This document shows, one piece after another, positions 61,804-64,000 of a stretch of 64,000 bases of DNA; within the stretch, counting starts at the first letter, position 1, and the number at the start of each line of letters is the position of its first letter. Location: positions 1 through 64,000 of the forward strand of contig NZ_JANINM010000040.1 of assembly GCF_024509055.1 (NCBI RefSeq), written 5' to 3'. Origin of the DNA: Mesorhizobium sp. (GTDB lineage Bacteria > Pseudomonadota > Alphaproteobacteria > Rhizobiales > Rhizobiaceae). Made by a program: the position numbers and the translations under genes. The notes under the pieces are model-generated. The model worked only from the letters and a program-made list of their open reading frames with translations, searched no databases and had not been told where the DNA came from.

Positions 61804-62673
61804 GTGCACAAAAAGGCCAGCGTATTTCTGACGGCTCTTTCGGCGGTAGCAGCTTTGGTCGGCCTAGCCGCCGGCCACGCCAGGGCGGACACGCTCGATG
61901 ACATCCGTGCTCGCGGCAAACTGGAGGTCGGTGTCGGCATCATGGGGCTGAAGCCGATCATCTGGCAGAACCCGGACGGCACATACTCGGGCTACGAGTA
62001 CGACATGCTTCAATACATCCTGCAAAAAATCGGCGTTAAGGACTTCGAGTATGTGAACACCGAATGGACGACGTTGCTGCCTGGCCTGAAAAGCAACCGA
62101 TGGGACCTGGTATTCTCCGGCGTGGCCATCACCCAGGAGCGCGCCACCGGCGGTGACGCCAAATTCACGAGACCCTATTTCATGTACCTGGACTACGTGA
62201 TCGTCCCGAAGTCGTCGACTTATCAGAATCTCGCCGACCTCAAGGGAAAGACCGCGGCATCGGTGCTCGGGACGATGGACTCGCTTACAGCCCATAACCT
62301 TGCGGACAAGGGGGCATTCGACCAGGTCAAGGACTTCAATACCTTCGGCGAACCCTTCGTGGCCTTGCGCAATGGCCAGGTCGACGCTGTCGTGATCGAC
62401 CAGACGACGCTCAAGGGGCAACAGGACACGATGGGTGACTTGCGGGTCCTGGCCGGTCCGTATTTCTACGAGCCCAAACCCGAATTGAAGAGCGCGGAAG
62501 ACAAGGCTCCTTACAAGCTGGGCGCTGTGGGCATTGCCGTCAGATCGAACGACGAGAGGCTGCTGGCGGCACTGAACGGCGCGATCGCCGACATGTATGC
62601 CGACGGGACCAACGAGAAGATACTCAAGAAGTACGGCGTCTGGGATCCGGCTCTCGCAAACCCTCTGAAGTGA
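61804..62673 (+). CDS. Polar amino-acid ABC transporter substrate-binding protein, family 3
   Basis: Protein of 289 residues with a signal peptide (MHKKASVFLTALSAVAALVG). The mature part is an SBP_bac_3 protein: DDIRARGKLEVGVGIMGLKP, GYEYDMLQYIL, NRWDLVFSGVAITQERA and the C-terminal LNGAIADMYADGT-x-x-KI-x-KKYG. GTG at 61804 is chosen because GGGAGGAA lies 5-6 bases upstream and the signal peptide starts here; an ATG at 61789 overlaps that site. It feeds the permease and ATPase that follow. Confidence 0.85.
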   Translation: MHKKASVFLTALSAVAALVGLAAGHARADTLDDIRARGKLEVGVGIMGLKPIIWQNPDGTYSGYEYDMLQYILQKIGVKDFEYVNTEWTTLLPGLKSNRWDLVFSGVAITQERATGGDAKFTRPYFMYLDYVIVPKSSTYQNLADLKGKTAASVLGTMDSLTAHNLADKGAFDQVKDFNTFGEPFVALRNGQVDAVVIDQTTLKGQQDTMGDLRVLAGPYFYEPKPELKSAEDKAPYKLGAVGIAVRSNDERLLAALNGAIADMYADGTNEKILKKYGVWDPALANPLK

Positions 62674-62687
62674 ACCGGTAATCTGGC

Positions 62688-62723
62688 CGGACAGGCGACT
62701 TCCGGTGGTGAAGCGCCTGTCCG
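62688..62723 (+). repeat. GC-rich hairpin after the family-3 binding-protein gene
   Basis: Ten-bp stem CGGACAGGCG (62688-62697) with CGCCTGTCCG (62714-62723), 16-base loop, no T tract. It matches the placement of hairpins after the other binding-protein genes in the window. Confidence 0.55.
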
Positions 62724-62820
62724 CTCGCCTCCTTTGGGACCGGACTTCCGGTAACGGCGCAGACACGGCTTCCTCCGGGATGAGGGCCGTAATCTGCTTC
62801 AAGGCTAGGGAACGTCGATA

Positions 62821-63561
62821 GTGATCGATTTCATCCAGAACTGGCTACCCCAGTATCTTCCCCTGTTGCTGCGAGGGGCCCTCGTAACGATCGAACTCAC
62901 ATGCCTCAGCATGGTGCTTGCACTGGTGATCGGCCTCCTCGTGGCGCTTGGGCGCCGTTCGGGGCCGCCCGCGCTGCAGTGGGTGCTGGCGGCCTATCTG
63001 GAGATCTGGCGGGACGTGCCGCTGGTGGTGCAGCTCTTCATCATCTACTTCACGCTCCCGAACATCGGCTTGAGCATTCCGGCCTTTTGGGCTGGCGTGC
63101 TGGGGCTGTCGATCAATCTGGGAGCCTACTTGTCCGAGGTGATCCGCGCTGCCATTGCCGCAATTCCACCCGGTCAGACTGATGCGGCGATATCGCTCGG
63201 GATGTCGCCTTTTTCCAAATACCGAAGAATCATCCTGCCTCAGGCCTTCCTGATCGCTATTCCGACGATTACTGGATATTTCATATCCCTGCTGAAGGAT
63301 TGCGCACTTGTATCGTTCATTTCCGTGAACGAACTTCTGCGAAACGGCACAATCATCATAGCGCAGACCTTCGACAGCATGCGGGTATACCTCGTTGTTG
63401 GGGCGATCTATTTCATTATGAGCTTCACTGCGTCCAGGTTATTGCGACGCTTGGAGCTCTTTTTGACACCTTCATATCTCAAAAACCGGGCTTCGACCGA
63501 GACATCGAGCAGAAGTCCAACGAAGAAAATTGCGGCCGATTCCGCTTCGGGTGCTCGATGA
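62821..63561 (+). CDS. Polar amino-acid ABC transporter permease (HisM/GlnP-type)
   Basis: Protein of 246 residues with about five membrane helices and the HisMQ-type loop (LSEVIRAAIAAIPPGQTDAA; LGMSPFSKYRRIILPQAF). GTG start at 62821. Only one permease gene is visible before the ATPase, so the channel may be a homodimer or a second permease may lie beyond the window. Its Ser/Lys-rich tail after residue 220 is unusual. Confidence 0.83.
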   Translation: MIDFIQNWLPQYLPLLLRGALVTIELTCLSMVLALVIGLLVALGRRSGPPALQWVLAAYLEIWRDVPLVVQLFIIYFTLPNIGLSIPAFWAGVLGLSINLGAYLSEVIRAAIAAIPPGQTDAAISLGMSPFSKYRRIILPQAFLIAIPTITGYFISLLKDCALVSFISVNELLRNGTIIIAQTFDSMRVYLVVGAIYFIMSFTASRLLRRLELFLTPSYLKNRASTETSSRSPTKKIAADSASGAR

Positions 63562-63609
63562 GCATCCAGGATCGAGCTTGCGCCATTGGCAGAAACTGAG
63601 GGTGAAGCG

Positions 63610-64000
63610 ATGCCGAATACGGATCGTGACGACGTGCTCAAAGTGGTTGGGCTGCAAAAAAGCTTTGGTCCCAATCGCATCATCAAGGACATCTCCCTCA
63701 CGGTTAAGCGAGGGGAGGCCGCGTTCGTGATCGGGCCGAGCGGCGGAGGGAAGTCCACCTTCCTGCGCTGCCTGAACTTCTTGGAGATGCCGAGCGGCGG
63801 GTCTATCGACTTCTTCGGGGACTGGCTCTGCCGTGAAGCATCGTCGGGCCTGGAAATCCGTTCGGAGAGGGATCTCAGGAAAGCGAGGGCGCGAATGCCG
63901 ATGGTTTTCCAGCAATTCAACCTGTTTGACCACCGAACAGTGCTTGAGAACGTGATTGAAGGCCCAATGGTGGTTCTGGGTGAGGCAAGGAAGGACGCCA
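63610..64000 (+). CDS. Polar amino-acid ABC transporter ATPase (cut by right edge)
   Basis: The frame is open from ATG at 63610 to the end of the window (130 codons). Walker A GPSGGGKST and the Q-loop text PMVFQQFNLFDHRTVLENVI are visible and match GlnQ/HisP-type ATPases; the signature and Walker B motifs lie beyond the edge. It follows the permease gene by 48 bases and completes the amino-acid transporter. Confidence 0.85.
   Translation, partial: MPNTDRDDVLKVVGLQKSFGPNRIIKDISLTVKRGEAAFVIGPSGGGKSTFLRCLNFLEMPSGGSIDFFGDWLCREASSGLEIRSERDLRKARARMPMVFQQFNLFDHRTVLENVIEGPMVVLGEARKDA

Overview
The window is high-GC DNA from an alphaproteobacterium, most probably a rhizobial (Mesorhizobium-like) chromosome. 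This is inferred from gene content and style: a HlyU-family small protein, a UPF0114 membrane protein, a SIMPL protein, a Gln/Lys-rich OmpA-like protein, many binding-protein-dependent transporters with their own GntR/LysR regulators, and a fused UreAB urease subunit. No integrase, transposase, CRISPR array, rRNA or phage gene was found. There is one tRNA (CAT anticodon, probably tRNA-Ile2) at 14822-14897.

Left part (1-18.7 kb): ordinary chromosomal genes. In order: a PadR regulator (cut by the left edge), a YiaA/B membrane protein, pspA divergent from a TetR gene with three matching palindromic operators between them, a HlyU-family protein, azoR divergent from a LysR gene, a TetR gene divergent from a glyoxalase-like gene with two palindromes between them, an intact HtrA-type protease divergent from a paralogue that has lost the whole catalytic triad and is coupled to a LuxR-type gene, an HSDL2-like dehydrogenase, a UPF0114 protein, an 815-residue OmpA-domain protein with a long low-complexity region, a UPF0260 protein whose end merges into an array of small palindromic repeats, a small secreted protein, a SIMPL protein, the tRNA, and an Lrp/AsnC gene divergent from a 1017-residue kinase/M23/aminotransferase fusion.

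Middle part (18.8-43 kb): an accessory region starting beside a LysR gene remnant. It holds a Tat-exported amidohydrolase and a flavin-reductase-like gene, then two oligopeptide/dipeptide-type ABC operons that each contain their own cytosine-deaminase-like amidohydrolase, a polyamine-type ABC operon on the other strand, and two closely related FCD-type GntR regulators. One amidohydrolase (36288-37748) lacks the HxH metal motif.

Right part (43-58 kb): one long plus-strand nitrogen-acquisition block: AmiC-like amide sensor, AmiR-like ANTAR antiterminator, a leader with a strong terminator, a MetX-like alpha/beta hydrolase, a five-gene urea/short-chain-amide ABC transporter, and a complete urease set (two tandem ureE genes, ureF, fused ureAB, ureC with all active-site residues, ureG, ureD, ureJ). 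The last part (58-64 kb) holds an M20 amidohydrolase of the allantoate/N-carbamoyl-amino-acid type, a LysR gene, an M24 creatinase/prolidase-like enzyme and a polar-amino-acid ABC transporter cut by the right edge.

Taken together, 19-64 kb reads as a nitrogen-scavenging region: import of cyclic or amide/ureide compounds, hydrolysis by several amidohydrolases, and release of ammonia by urease. The individual substrates cannot be read from the sequence.
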